In this document: in pieces, positions 50,469 through 61,800 of the stretch
Position numbering within the stretch: position 1 is the stretch's first letter
Layout of the letters: every line of letters begins with the position of its first letter
Assembly (NCBI RefSeq): GCF_900460065.1
Contig: NZ_UAVD01000019.1
Coordinates: 1 to 64,000, forward strand
Source: Streptomyces griseus
GTDB lineage: Bacteria > Actinomycetota > Actinomycetes > Streptomycetales > Streptomycetaceae
Length of the DNA: 64,000 bases
Direction of reading: 5' to 3'
Notes under the pieces: generated by a model
What the model saw: only the letters and a program-made list of their open reading frames with translations
What the model was told of the DNA's origin: nothing
The model's database searches: none
Position numbers and translations under genes: made by a program

Positions 50469-52967
50469 CTACTCGTCGAACGCCCCCGGTTTCCTGGTGC
50501 TGTCGTTGGGCTTCGTCGGGCTGTGGATCACCTTGATCGGCAGCCCTTCGTCCCGGAAGGCCTTGCGCGCGGCCTTCGCCACGTCCGGGTCGGAGAAGTG
50601 CCACTCCACGCTCCGGCCGCCGGACGCCTCCACCTGGGCACGGGCCTCGGTGACGAACTTGTCCTTGCCCGACGGGGTCAGGGTGCCGCTGTCGGACTTG
50701 GACAGATAGCTGCCGTAGCCGTTCTTGGCCTCCAGGAACGTCTGCCGGGAGGAGTCCCAGCCGTCGTACTCCACCGCCGGCTTGCCCTCCCGGGGATGCG
50801 GCACGACGTACTCCTGGCCCCGGTTGGTGCCGGTCACCTGCTCCTGGTAGCGCAGCCAGGACTCGTTCTTCCAGTTGGGCGCGGGGTTGCGGTCCCGGCT
50901 GGCCCAGTAGCCGTCGCCGGCGTCGGCGTCCCCGAGCGTACGGTCCTTGAGGTCGTCGGCCCAGGACGGCGGGTTGTAGTTGCGCGGGTCGGAGGTGTCG
51001 TTGCGCTGCGCCTCCGGGTACTTCTTCTTGTCCACCTCGGCCTTGCGCGCCCGCTCGGGCTCCTCCAGCCGCTTCTGCTCCAGGTGGGCGGCCCGCTCGG
51101 CGGCCCTGGCCTGGGCGGCGGCCGCCTTGGCCGCCTCGTCGCACCCGTCGTTCGCGAGGACGATCCGGCGCGGGGAGCCGCCCGCGAGCACTCCGGTGCC
51201 CGAGCCCGGCACACCGGTGGCCCCTCCCCCGCCGTACCGCACGCTCGGCGGACCCGAGGCGATGACGCAGCCGGTCCGGCGCGCGGCGTCCTCGGCGGTG
51301 TCCGCCGCGTCGTCGGCCTCCTTCGCCGCCTTCCGTACGCCGTCGAGGTCGCCGGCCTCGGCCGCCTTGCGGGCCCGGCGGGCTGCCGCCCCCGCGTCGT
51401 CCGCGGCCTTCGCCACGGCTCCGGCGACCTTGCCCAGCACCCCGAGCTTGCCGACCTTGCCGACGACCTTCCCGACGTTGTAGCCGGGGATGAAGATCGA
51501 GCCGACGTTCCAGATCACATCGGTGACGGCCCGGGTCTTCTCGCCGTTGTTCCAGCGCTCGCGGACCTCGTCCCCGACGAACACGTCGTCCCCGACCGTG
51601 ACCACCGTGCCGACGGACGCCTTGCCCCAGTCCCAGATCGCGCCCAGGTAGTCGCCGTCCGCCCACTTGTCGCCCGCGCCCGAGGAGTCCTTCATCCACT
51701 GGTCGCCGAGCTGCTTGCCGTAGTCGGCGAGGCCCGACCAGGTCTCCGGCTTGAACAGGTCGATGATCCCGGTGATGTCGCCCCAGATCCCGTCGACCAC
51801 GAGGCCCTTGACGACCTGGGTCGTACGGTCCCAGGCGCAGCCGAAGAAGCCCCAGCCGCCGCAGTCCTCCTGCTCCTCGGCCTGCTGCCCGCCGCTCTCG
51901 CCCTCACCGTCGTCGGACGCCTGTACGTCGTGGGCGGCCTCGGGCTCCTCGTTGTCCTCGGGGAAGGTGTCCTCGCCGGTGCCGGGGCGGCCGTCGTCGT
52001 CGGGGCCTCCCGTGCCGCCGGTCGTGGTCGAGCCCTCGGAGCCCCCCGAGCCCTCGGTGCCCCCCGAGCCCTCGGAGCCTCCCGAGCCCTGCGTACCGCC
52101 CGTCCCCTCCGTACCGCCGGTGGCTCCGGTGCCTCCCGTGGCGTCGCCGCCGGTGGCCCCGTCCGTGGTCCCTCCGGTCACGCCGCCCGTGGTCGTCGAA
52201 CCGCCGTCGGCGCCCGCGTCCGCACCTCCGTCGGCACCTCCGTCCGCGCTCCCCGACGTACCGCCGTCGGCTCCCCCGTCCGTACCGCCGTCCGGGCGTT
52301 CGCCCGCCTCGACGGAGCCGGGGTCCGGGGAGACCGGGCAGGAGCTGCCGGTCAGCGAGCAGATCGCGGACTGGAGGCCCTCGGTGATCCGGCCGCCGAG
52401 GCCGCCCACCGCCATGGCCGCGATCAGCGCGACGACGATCAGGACCAGGCCCAGGTACTCCAGGGCGGTCTGCCCCCGGTCCCGCTTCCAGGTGATCATG
52501 TGCGGGAGCGAGAACTTCGGCGGCTGACCCCGTTGGCCCGACGGCAGGCGGAACCACGCCCGGCCGGCCTCGCGGTTGATCAGGACGAGGATCAGGACCG
52601 GCACGACCAACTGGGTCAGTCCGTCCGGAGACCCGTCCCCGAGGTTGGCGAGGCCTCCGAGGATCAGCCACACCTGGACGGCGACGATGCCCCACCGCAC
52701 CCGCGTGGAGCCGGTCCGCACGTGCCGGGCCAACAGGGCCGCGAGCACCCCGGGGGCCGAGGCGTACAGCAGGATGCCGAGCACCTCGGCGCCCATCGCG
52801 TCCGCGGCGAGGGCCGAGCCGGACAGGCCGACCGCCCCCAGCAGCGTCGCCCCGAACAGCACCAGGAGCAGCACGCGGACCAGGACGAGCGGGCGCGGGA
52901 GTTCACGCCGTGGGGCGACGGCCCCGGCCGGGCCTCCCGCTACGGGTATGCCACCGACAGCAGACAT
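50469..52967 (-). CDS. Polymorphic toxin with prepilin-like N-terminus and Tox-REase-5 C-terminus
   Basis: An 832-residue protein. Four N-terminal membrane helices (for example LVLVRVLLLVLFGATLLGAV) are followed near residue 160 by KRDRGQTALEYLGLVLIVVA, which matches a type IV prepilin processing site: Gly, then Glu at position +5 in QTALE. A Gly/Thr/Ser/Asp/Glu-rich linker of about 110 residues, a hydrophobic/helical middle and a C-terminal domain resembling Tox-REase-5 complete it. The likely nuclease residues are D in VEYDGWD (~residue 734) and LEAK (~745-748), the family's D...ExK. ATG 52967 is chosen over the upstream frame. Prepilin processing and nuclease action are inferred from motifs. 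Confidence 0.72.
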   Translation of the reverse strand: MSAVGGIPVAGGPAGAVAPRRELPRPLVLVRVLLLVLFGATLLGAVGLSGSALAADAMGAEVLGILLYASAPGVLAALLARHVRTGSTRVRWGIVAVQVWLILGGLANLGDGSPDGLTQLVVPVLILVLINREAGRAWFRLPSGQRGQPPKFSLPHMITWKRDRGQTALEYLGLVLIVVALIAAMAVGGLGGRITEGLQSAICSLTGSSCPVSPDPGSVEAGERPDGGTDGGADGGTSGSADGGADGGADAGADGGSTTTGGVTGGTTDGATGGDATGGTGATGGTEGTGGTQGSGGSEGSGGTEGSGGSEGSTTTGGTGGPDDDGRPGTGEDTFPEDNEEPEAAHDVQASDDGEGESGGQQAEEQEDCGGWGFFGCAWDRTTQVVKGLVVDGIWGDITGIIDLFKPETWSGLADYGKQLGDQWMKDSSGAGDKWADGDYLGAIWDWGKASVGTVVTVGDDVFVGDEVRERWNNGEKTRAVTDVIWNVGSIFIPGYNVGKVVGKVGKLGVLGKVAGAVAKAADDAGAAARRARKAAEAGDLDGVRKAAKEADDAADTAEDAARRTGCVIASGPPSVRYGGGGATGVPGSGTGVLAGGSPRRIVLANDGCDEAAKAAAAQARAAERAAHLEQKRLEEPERARKAEVDKKKYPEAQRNDTSDPRNYNPPSWADDLKDRTLGDADAGDGYWASRDRNPAPNWKNESWLRYQEQVTGTNRGQEYVVPHPREGKPAVEYDGWDSSRQTFLEAKNGYGSYLSKSDSGTLTPSGKDKFVTEARAQVEASGGRSVEWHFSDPDVAKAARKAFRDEGLPIKVIHSPTKPNDSTRKPGAFDE

Positions 52968-53118
52968 ACGTGATCCGACCCCCGGCACCCATGAGTGACA
53001 TGACAACCGGTCACCCTAGGGTCGGGCACCCGCTCCCGTCGTGGGCCCCAGGACCCAACCCCGGGCCCACCTCGGCGGGTTGACCGGGCCCGGGAAAGCA
53101 ACGTACCCGGCGGCGGGG

Positions 53119-53139
53119 CCGCTCGTACGGGACGAGCGG
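53119..53139. terminator. Hairpin downstream of serA
   Basis: CCGCTCGT / ACGAGCGG with a 5-base loop, about 110 bases past the serA stop on the minus strand. Moderately placed for termination. Confidence 0.4.
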
Positions 53140-53182
53140 ACCCGCTACCGGGTACGGAGCGGGGTCGTGCGGCGGTGCGTGA

Positions 53183-53271
53183 GCGTCAGCCGGTGAGCTT
53201 CACCCACGTGCACGCGTCAGCCGGTGAGCTTCACCGACCTGTACGCGTCAGTCGGTGAGGTTCACCGAGCG
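53183..53271. repeat. 31-bp tandem triplication at the 3' end of serA
   Basis: GCGTCAG-C/T-CGGTGAG-C/G-TTCACC begins at 53183, 53214 and 53245, exactly 31 bases apart. The last copy contains the serA stop and final codons; the other two extend past it. See findings. Confidence 0.85.
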
Positions 53272-54840
53272 GGCCGAGGACGCGCCGATCTCCTCGGAGA
53301 TCTCGGTGAGCACCGACTGCGGCACGGTCTCGTCGACGGTGAGGACGACCAGGGCCTCGCCACCTTCGGCGGCCCGCGAGACCTGCATACCGGCGATGTT
53401 CAGCCCGGCCTCGCCGAGGATCTTGCCGACCGCTCCGACCACACCGGGACGGTCCTGGTAGCGCAGGACGACCATGTGGTCGGCGAGCGCGAGATCGACG
53501 TCGTGCTCACCGATGGCGACGATCTTCTGGAGGTTCTTCGGGCCGGCCAGCGTGCCGGAGACCGCGACCTCCTGGCCGTCGGAGAGCGTGCCGCGCACGG
53601 TGACCACGTTGCGGTGGTCGGGCGACTCGGAGCTGGTGGTGAGGCGGACCTCCACACCGCGCTCCTGAGCGAACAGCGGGGCGTTGACGTAGCTGACGGT
53701 CTCGTCGACGACGTCCTCGAAGACGCCCTTGAGAGCGGAGAGCTCCAGCACCTTGACGTCGTGCTGGGTGATCTCGCCGTACACCTCGACGTCGAGCCGG
53801 GCCGCGACCTCGCCCGCGAGCGCGGTGAAGATCCGGCCGAGCTTCTCGGCGAGCGGCAGGCCGGGGCGCACGTCCTCGGCGATGACGCCGCCCTGGACGT
53901 TGACCGCGTCCGGGACCAGCTCGCCGGCCAGCGCGAGGCGGACGGACTTGGCGACCGCGATGCCCGCCTTCTCCTGCGCCTCGTCGGTGGAGGCGCCGAG
54001 GTGCGGGGTGCAGACGACCTGGTCGAACTGGAACAGCGGGGAGTCCGTGCAGGGCTCCTTCGCGTACACGTCCAGACCCGCGCCGGCGACGCGGCCCTCC
54101 TTGAGGGCGGAGTACAGCGCCTCCTCGTCGACGATGCCGCCGCGGGCGGCGTTGACGATGCGCACCGAGGGCTTCACCTTGTGCAGCGCCTCGTCACCGA
54201 TGAGACCGAGGGTCTCGGGGGTCTTCGGCAGGTGCACGGTGATGAAGTCGGCGACCTCCAGCAGCTCGTCCAGGCTGAGGAGCTTGACGCCCATCTGCGC
54301 GGCGCGGGCCGGCTGGACGTAGGGGTCGTAGGCGACGATCTTCATGCCGAAGGCCGACATCCGCTGGGCCACCAGGACGCCGATGCGGCCGAGGCCGACG
54401 ACGCCGAGGACCTTCTCGCTGAGTTCCACCCCGGTGTACTTGGAGCGCTTCCACTCGCCGTTCTTCAGCGCGGTGTTCGCCTGCGGGATGTTGCGCGCGG
54501 TGGCCACCAGGAGACCGCAGGCCAGCTCGGCCGCGGTGACGATGTTGGAGGTCGGGGCGTTGACGACCATCACGCCGGCCTTGGTGGCCGAGGAGACGTC
54601 GACGTTGTCCAGACCGACGCCCGCGCGGGCCACGACCCGGAGCTTCTTGGCGGCGGCGATGGCCTCGGCGTCGACCTTGGTGGCGGAGCGCACCAGGATG
54701 GCGTCGACGTCGACGATCGCGGGGAGAAGCTCGGCGCGGTCCGCGCCGTTGCAGTGCCGGATCTCGAAATCCGGACCCAGGGCGTCGACCGTGGCGGGCG
54801 ACAGCTCTTCAGCGATGAGTACGACAGGTTTCGAGCTCAC
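53248..54840 (-). CDS. serA: D-3-phosphoglycerate dehydrogenase
   Basis: A 530-residue NAD-dependent dehydrogenase opening the serine pathway, of the long actinobacterial type. The Rossmann motif is VLGVVGLGRIGVLVAQRM and the substrate-site region VRIVNAARGGIVDEEALYSAL with catalytic H in CTPHLGAST. The C-terminal intervening domain and ACT regulatory domain (YQDRPGVVGAVGKILGEAGL) allow serine feedback. The start is GTG 54840 with AGGA upstream. An in-frame extension to 54966 contains rare AGA and CTA codons and is unlikely to be translated as part of the enzyme. A terminator separates it from ilvC. Confidence 0.94.
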   Translation of the reverse strand: MSSKPVVLIAEELSPATVDALGPDFEIRHCNGADRAELLPAIVDVDAILVRSATKVDAEAIAAAKKLRVVARAGVGLDNVDVSSATKAGVMVVNAPTSNIVTAAELACGLLVATARNIPQANTALKNGEWKRSKYTGVELSEKVLGVVGLGRIGVLVAQRMSAFGMKIVAYDPYVQPARAAQMGVKLLSLDELLEVADFITVHLPKTPETLGLIGDEALHKVKPSVRIVNAARGGIVDEEALYSALKEGRVAGAGLDVYAKEPCTDSPLFQFDQVVCTPHLGASTDEAQEKAGIAVAKSVRLALAGELVPDAVNVQGGVIAEDVRPGLPLAEKLGRIFTALAGEVAARLDVEVYGEITQHDVKVLELSALKGVFEDVVDETVSYVNAPLFAQERGVEVRLTTSSESPDHRNVVTVRGTLSDGQEVAVSGTLAGPKNLQKIVAIGEHDVDLALADHMVVLRYQDRPGVVGAVGKILGEAGLNIAGMQVSRAAEGGEALVVLTVDETVPQSVLTEISEEIGASSARSVNLTD

Positions 54841-55092
54841 GTGAGTCCTCACAAGTCCAGTGCGGACGGCCGTCCCGACGGCCGCAGGCGGTGGAGGGGC
54901 TAGCCGCGTGGAAGACGCACGACACTGTGGGCCCTGACGCGTGTATCTGTTGAGAAGTGTAGTCATGCGACGCGCCTCGTACTGCGCCCCGGTGCGAGGA
55001 TCACCCGCACGAGGGTGGCCGTCGTGTACACCCGTACGGGACCGCCCCTCCGGCGCCCCGTGCGGAGCGGCTTCCCCGGTCCTCCGGTACTG

Positions 55093-55131
55093 CGGAGCGG
55101 GGCGGGTCCGCGACGGACCCGCCCCGCTCCG
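55093..55131 (-). terminator. Terminator of the ilvC transcript
   Basis: Perfect 18-bp arms (CGGAGCGGGGCGGGTCCG and complement) with CGA loop, eight bases past the ilvC stop, so serA is separately transcribed. Confidence 0.88.
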
Positions 55132-55138
55132 AAGAGGC

Positions 55139-56800
<1,662 letters not shown>

Positions 56801-58657
56801 TCAGTCGTCTTCGTTGTCGCCGAAGTCGGGGCGGACGCCGCGGGCGGCCTGGACCTCGTCGTTGGAGGTGCCCGCCGCGACCATCGGCCAGACCATGGCG
56901 TCCTCGTGGACGATGAAGTCGATCACGACGGGGCGGTCGTTGATGGAGTTGGCCTCTTCGATGACCTTGTCCAGGTCGGCCGGGTCCTCGCAGCGGATCG
57001 CGTAGCAGCCCATGGCCTCGGACAGCTTGACGAAGTCCGGGACGCGGGTGCCCTTGGCGGCGTTGCCGTCCGCGTCCGGGCCCGAGTGCAGCACGGTGTT
57101 GGAGTAGCGCTGGTTGTAGAAGAGGGTCTGCCACTGGCGGACCATCCCGAGCGCGCCGTTGTTGATGACGGCGACCTTGATCGGGATGTTGTTGAGCGCG
57201 CAGGTGGTCAGTTCCTGGTTGGTCATCTGGAAGCAGCCGTCGCCGTCGATCGCCCAGACCGTGCGGTCGGGCATGCCGGCCTTCGCGCCCATCGCGGCCG
57301 GGACCGCGTAGCCCATCGTGCCGGCGCCGCCGCTGTTGAGCCAGGTGGCGGGCTGCTCGTAGTCGATGAAGTGGGAGGCCCACATCTGGTGCTGGCCGAC
57401 GCCCGCGGCGAAGATCGTGCCCTCGGGGGCGAGCTTGCCGATGCGCTGGATGACCTGCTGCGGGGAGAGGCTGCCGTCCTCGGGCAGGTCGTAGCCGAGC
57501 GGGTAGGTCTCGCGCCAGCGGTTGAGGTCCTTCCACCAGGCGGTGTAGTCGCCGGTGTTGCCGTCGGTGTGCTCCGCCTGGACGGCCTGGACCAGGTCGG
57601 CCAGGACCTCGCGGGCGTCGCCGACGATCGGCACGTCGGCGGTGCGGTTCTTGCCGATCTCGGCCGGGTCGATGTCGGCGTGGACGATCTTGGCGTACGG
57701 GGCGAAGCTGTCCAGCTTGCCGGTGACACGGTCGTCGAAGCGGGCTCCGAGGGCGACGATCAGGTCGGCCTTCTGCAGCGCGGTGACGGCGGTGACCGAA
57801 CCGTGCATGCCCGGCATTCCCACGTGCTGCGGGTGGCTGTCGGGGAAGGCGCCGAGCGCCATCAGCGTGGTGGTGACGGGCGCTCCGGTCAGCTCCGCGA
57901 GGACCTTCAGCTCGGCGGTGGCGCCGGCCTTCAGGACGCCGCCGCCGACGTACAGCACGGGGCGCTTGGCCTGGGTGATCAGCTTCGCGGCCTCGCGGAT
58001 CTGCTTGGCGTGCGGCTTGGTCACCGGACGGTAGCCGGGCAGGTCCATCGTCGGCGGCCAACTGAAGGTCGTCTGCGCCTGCAGCGCGTCCTTGGCGATG
58101 TCGACGAGGACCGGTCCGGGGCGGCCGGTGGCGGCGATGTGGAAGGCCTCGGCGATGGTGTGCGCGATGTCCTCGGCCCGGGTGACCAGGAAGTTGTGCT
58201 TGGTGATCGGCATCGTGATGCCGCAGATGTCGGCTTCCTGGAAGGCGTCGGTGCCGATGGCGGAGGAGGCCACCTGGCCGGTGATCGCGACCAGCGGCAC
58301 GGAGTCCATGGCCGCGTCGGCGATCGGGGTGACCAGGTTGGTGGCGCCGGGGCCCGAGGTGACCATGCAGACGCCGACCTTGCCGGTGGCCTGCGCGTAA
58401 CCGGTGGCCGCGTGCCCCGCGCCCTGCTCGTGGCGGACCAGGATGTGACGGACCTTGGTGGAGTCCATCAGCGGGTCGTAGGCGGGCAGGATGCAGCCGC
58501 CGGGGAGGCCGAATACCGTGTCGGCGCCGACTTCCTCGAGAGAACGGATGAGGGACTGCGCGCCCGTGACGTGCGTGGCGGTGACGGACGGCTGTCCGCC
58601 GTTACGGGCGCGCGGCTGCGGGTGGTGGGCCCCGGTGGCCTGCTCGGTCATCGGCAT
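56801..58657 (-). CDS. ilvB: Acetolactate synthase large subunit
   Basis: A 618-residue TPP- and FAD-dependent acetohydroxyacid synthase. The TPP-proximal glutamate segment [20 protein letters not shown], the FAD/TPP motif [20 protein letters not shown] and the C-terminal substrate-site [13 protein letters not shown] are all present. ATG 58657 is used; an ATG two codons later has AGAAGAG seven bases upstream and may be the true start. The leader with its peptide and terminator lies directly upstream. Confidence 0.95.
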   Translation of the reverse strand: MPMTEQATGAHHPQPRARNGGQPSVTATHVTGAQSLIRSLEEVGADTVFGLPGGCILPAYDPLMDSTKVRHILVRHEQGAGHAATGYAQATGKVGVCMVTSGPGATNLVTPIADAAMDSVPLVAITGQVASSAIGTDAFQEADICGITMPITKHNFLVTRAEDIAHTIAEAFHIAATGRPGPVLVDIAKDALQAQTTFSWPPTMDLPGYRPVTKPHAKQIREAAKLITQAKRPVLYVGGGVLKAGATAELKVLAELTGAPVTTTLMALGAFPDSHPQHVGMPGMHGSVTAVTALQKADLIVALGARFDDRVTGKLDSFAPYAKIVHADIDPAEIGKNRTADVPIVGDAREVLADLVQAVQAEHTDGNTGDYTAWWKDLNRWRETYPLGYDLPEDGSLSPQQVIQRIGKLAPEGTIFAAGVGQHQMWASHFIDYEQPATWLNSGGAGTMGYAVPAAMGAKAGMPDRTVWAIDGDGCFQMTNQELTTCALNNIPIKVAVINNGALGMVRQWQTLFYNQRYSNTVLHSGPDADGNAAKGTRVPDFVKLSEAMGCYAIRCEDPADLDKVIEEANSINDRPVVIDFIVHEDAMVWPMVAAGTSNDEVQAARGVRPDFGDNEDD

Positions 58658-58720
58658 TCTCTTCTCGAAGCTGAGGTTTTCGCGGGTGTTTTGCAGCGTT
58701 TTGAGAGGTGTCAGTGCAAC

Positions 58721-58754
58721 AAAAAACCCCTCGTGCCGTGAGGCAAGCGAGGGG
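58721..58754 (-). terminator. ilvB attenuator terminator
   Basis: On the minus strand a stem CCCCTCG-TGCC / GGCA-AG-CGAGGGG followed by TTTTTTGTT. It lies 64 bases upstream of ilvB and after the leader peptide stop. Confidence 0.9.
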
Positions 58755-58798
58755 AGCGCGCCGGGTGCGGTCGCAGGGTGTCATGGAGTGACCCTGCT

Positions 58799-58840
58799 TC
58801 AGCCGACGCGCTTTCCAAGTACGAGAATTCGGGTGCGCAT
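58799..58840 (-). CDS. ilvB leader peptide (MRTRILVLGKRVG)
   Basis: A 13-residue ORF containing Ile, two Leu and two Val codons, with unusual ATT, CTT and GTA codons, matching the leader described for Streptomyces ilvB. It is followed by the T-tract terminator. The promoter places the transcription start close to the ATG, so translation is probably leaderless. Starvation for branched-chain amino acids would stall the ribosome and allow read-through. Confidence 0.88.
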   Translation of the reverse strand: MRTRILVLGKRVG

Positions 58841-58847
58841 GGCATTG

Positions 58848-58877
58848 ACCCTCTCTCCGGCACGCATGACGTGTCAA
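58848..58877 (-). promoter_or_regulatory. Promoter of the ilvB leader
   Basis: Minus-strand TTGACA (58877-58872) and GAGGGT (58853-58848) with an 18-base spacer. The -10 ends seven bases before the leader ATG, consistent with a leaderless start. Confidence 0.7.
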
Positions 58878-61800
58878 GTGGGTGGGACGGGCGTCTCAGC
58901 ATGTGATCCGGTGAGCAGGGGGATCGAGCCGCCCGCCATCACCGGCCGGGGGCCGGGAATGCCCGGTACGGGGAACTCCCCGCGGACCAGGGCGCGTCGC
59001 AGCCGGTACTCGTCGAGCGGTCCGGAGAAGGCCATCCCCTGGCCGTGCGTACACCCCATGGCGCGCAGGGCGAGGACCTGCTCGGGGACGTCGACACCGT
59101 CGGCGACGGACTGGAGGCCGAGGTCGCAGGCGATCCGCAGGAGACCGCTGGTGATCTTGTGCAGCCTGGCCGATTCGACCACCCCCTCGACCAGGTTCCG
59201 GTCGAGCTTCAGGACGTCGATGGGGAGCCGGCGCAGCGCGTTGATCGCCGCGAAGCCGCTGCCGAAGCCGTCGAGGGCGATCCGTACGCCGAGCCGGCGC
59301 AGGGCCACGAGGCGCTGCTCCAGGGCGTCGAAGGAGACGCGCGGGTCGCTGTCGGCGACCTCGATCATCAGGGCGCCCGAGGGGAGGCCGTGGCGGGTCA
59401 GCAGCGCCTCGATGGAGCCGGGGGGCGAGGCCGCCTCCAGCAGCCGGGCGGCGGAGAGCCGGACGGAGACGGCGACCGGGTGCCCGGCCCTGGCCCGGTC
59501 GGCCGCCTGGGCCACCGCCTCCTCCAGGAGCCAGCGGCCGAGCTCGGCGGTGCGGTCGTCGTCGCCGGAGACCCGGAGGAACTCGGCGGGGGTGAAGAGG
59601 ATGCCCTGGGCGGAGCGCCAGCGGGCCTGGGCGGCGACGGCCGCGACGGAGCCGCTGGCGAGATGGACGACGGGCTGGTGGAGCAGGGCGAACTCGCCCT
59701 CGCGCAGGGCGGTGCGCAGCCGGGTGGCCAGCTCGGAGCGGCGTACGACGTCGGCCTGCATCTGCGGGGCGTACAGCTCGACCCGGTCCTTGCCGCCGGC
59801 CTTGGCGCGGTACATCGCGAGGTCCGCGTTGCGCATGAGGTCGGTGGGGCTGATGGCGGGCTCGGCGAAGGCCACGCCGATCGAGGCGGCCACCCTGACC
59901 TCGCTGGGGCCGATCCGGTAGGGCTGGGAGAGGGTCAGGCGCAGCCGGTCGGCGATCTCGTGGACCTGGTACTCGCGGGCGCCCTGGTCGCGGGTGCCGT
60001 CGCCCACGATGAGCGCGGCGAACTCGTCGCCGCCGAGCCTGGCCGCGGTGTCGCCGGCCCGGACGGAGTCCTGGAGGCGGCGGCCGGCCTGGATGAGCAG
60101 TTCGTCGCCCGCCTGGTGGCCGATGGTGTCGTTGACCGCCTTGAAGCCGTCGAGGTCGATGAAGAGGACGGCGGTGCCGGGGTCGCCGGAGCGGCGGCCG
60201 CCGAGCGCCTGGCGGACCCGCGCGGTGAACAGGGCCCGGTTGGGCAGGTCGGTGAGCGGGTCGTGCTCGGCGTTGTGCTGCAACTGGGCCTGGAGCCTGA
60301 CCCGCTCGGTGACGTCCCGGCTGTTGAGCAGGAGGCCGCCCTGGTGGCGGTTGACGGTGGACTCGACGTTGAGCCAGTCGCCGGTGCCGGAGCGGAAGCG
60401 GCACTCGATGCGGGTGGTGGGCTCCTCGTGCGGCGGCGCGGCGAGGAAGCGCCGGACCTCGTGGACGAAGCGGCCGAGGTCGTCGGGGTGGATGATCGAG
60501 GACAGCTCGGAGCCGACGAGGCCCTCCGCCTCGCGCCCGTAGACCCCGGCGGCGGCGGGGCTGACGTAGCGCAGGGTGCCGTTGGGCGCGGCGATCATGA
60601 TGACGTCGCTGGAGCCCTGCACCAGGGAGCGGAAGTGGTTCTCCTTCTGGGCCAGCTCCTGGGTGAGGGAGATGTTGTCGAGGAGCATGATGCCCTGCCG
60701 GACGACCAGCGCCAGGACGACGGTGCAGCCGGTGAAGATGACGACGCGGTCGACCCGGCGGCCGTCGACCACGTTGTACAGGATGCCCAGGGTGCAGACG
60801 GCGGCGGCGAGATACGGGGTCAGGGCGGCCAGCGAGCCGGCGATCGGGCGGCTGGCGATGGCCCGCGGGGGCCCGGGGCGGGGGGACGGCCGGGCCGCGC
60901 GGCGGGCGCCCCAGGGGGCGTAGGCCAGGAGCAGCGACCCGGCGAACCAGCCGGCGTCGAGGAGTTGGCCCGAGTGGTAGGTGGAGCGCAGCAGCGGCGA
61001 GGTGAACACCGCGTCGCTCAGCACCGTGAGCGCGAGGGCGGCGATGGCGGTGTTCACCGCGGAGCGGTTCACCCCGGCCCGGCGGAAGTGCAGCGCGAGC
61101 ACCATCGAGACGAGCACGATGTCCAGCAGCGGATAGGCGAGCGAGAGGGCCGCGGGCGCGACGCTGGTGTCCTGGACCCCCGCCAGGTGCGCGGTGTGCG
61201 CGAGGGCGAGGCTCCAGGCGAGCGTCAGCAGGGAGCCGCCGATGAGCCACGCGTCCAGGGCCAGGCACACCCAGCCCGCGCGGGTGACGGGCCGTTTGGC
61301 GAGCACGAGCAGCCCGACGATGGCGGGCGGCGCGAAGCAGAGGAAGAACACGTCGGCGAGGGAGGGCGTGGGCACGGCGACGCCGAGGATCACCTCGTAC
61401 CAGCCCCAGACGGCGTTTCCGCAGGCCGCCATGAGGGAGGAGAGCGAGAACAGCAGCCAGGCGGGGCGCAGTCGGCCCCGGACCGCCCGCGCGTAGAGGA
61501 AGCAGGAGACGGCGGCGATCAGGGCCGCCGCGGCGAGGCCGAAGTCCCCCATGATGACGGCGACCTGCGGCGAGCCCCAGCCGACGGCGGCGCCCACCGA
61601 ATACCCGGCGCAGACGACGCCGAGCAGGATCCGGGACCGCAGCCCCGTGGAGCCGGTGGCGGACCGCGGGGCGAGCAGGGCCCCCAGCGCGCTCACCGGA
61701 GGGCTCCCCGCCCCGGGCCCACCGGGCACGTGCTCCTGTGCGGCCTGTTCCTCGGCGTCCGGCGGCGGGGTGGGAGGCACTGGGGCGCCCGGCTCGCCGC

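Noticed and set aside
52000..52310. DNA repeat array in the toxin linker
   Set aside because: It is an in-frame GGT/GGS/EGS low-complexity coding region, not a separate repeat element.
53248..54966. Upstream-extended serA
   Set aside because: The extension contains rare codons (AGA, CTA) and no ribosome site; GTG 54840 with AGGA gives the usual 530-residue length.
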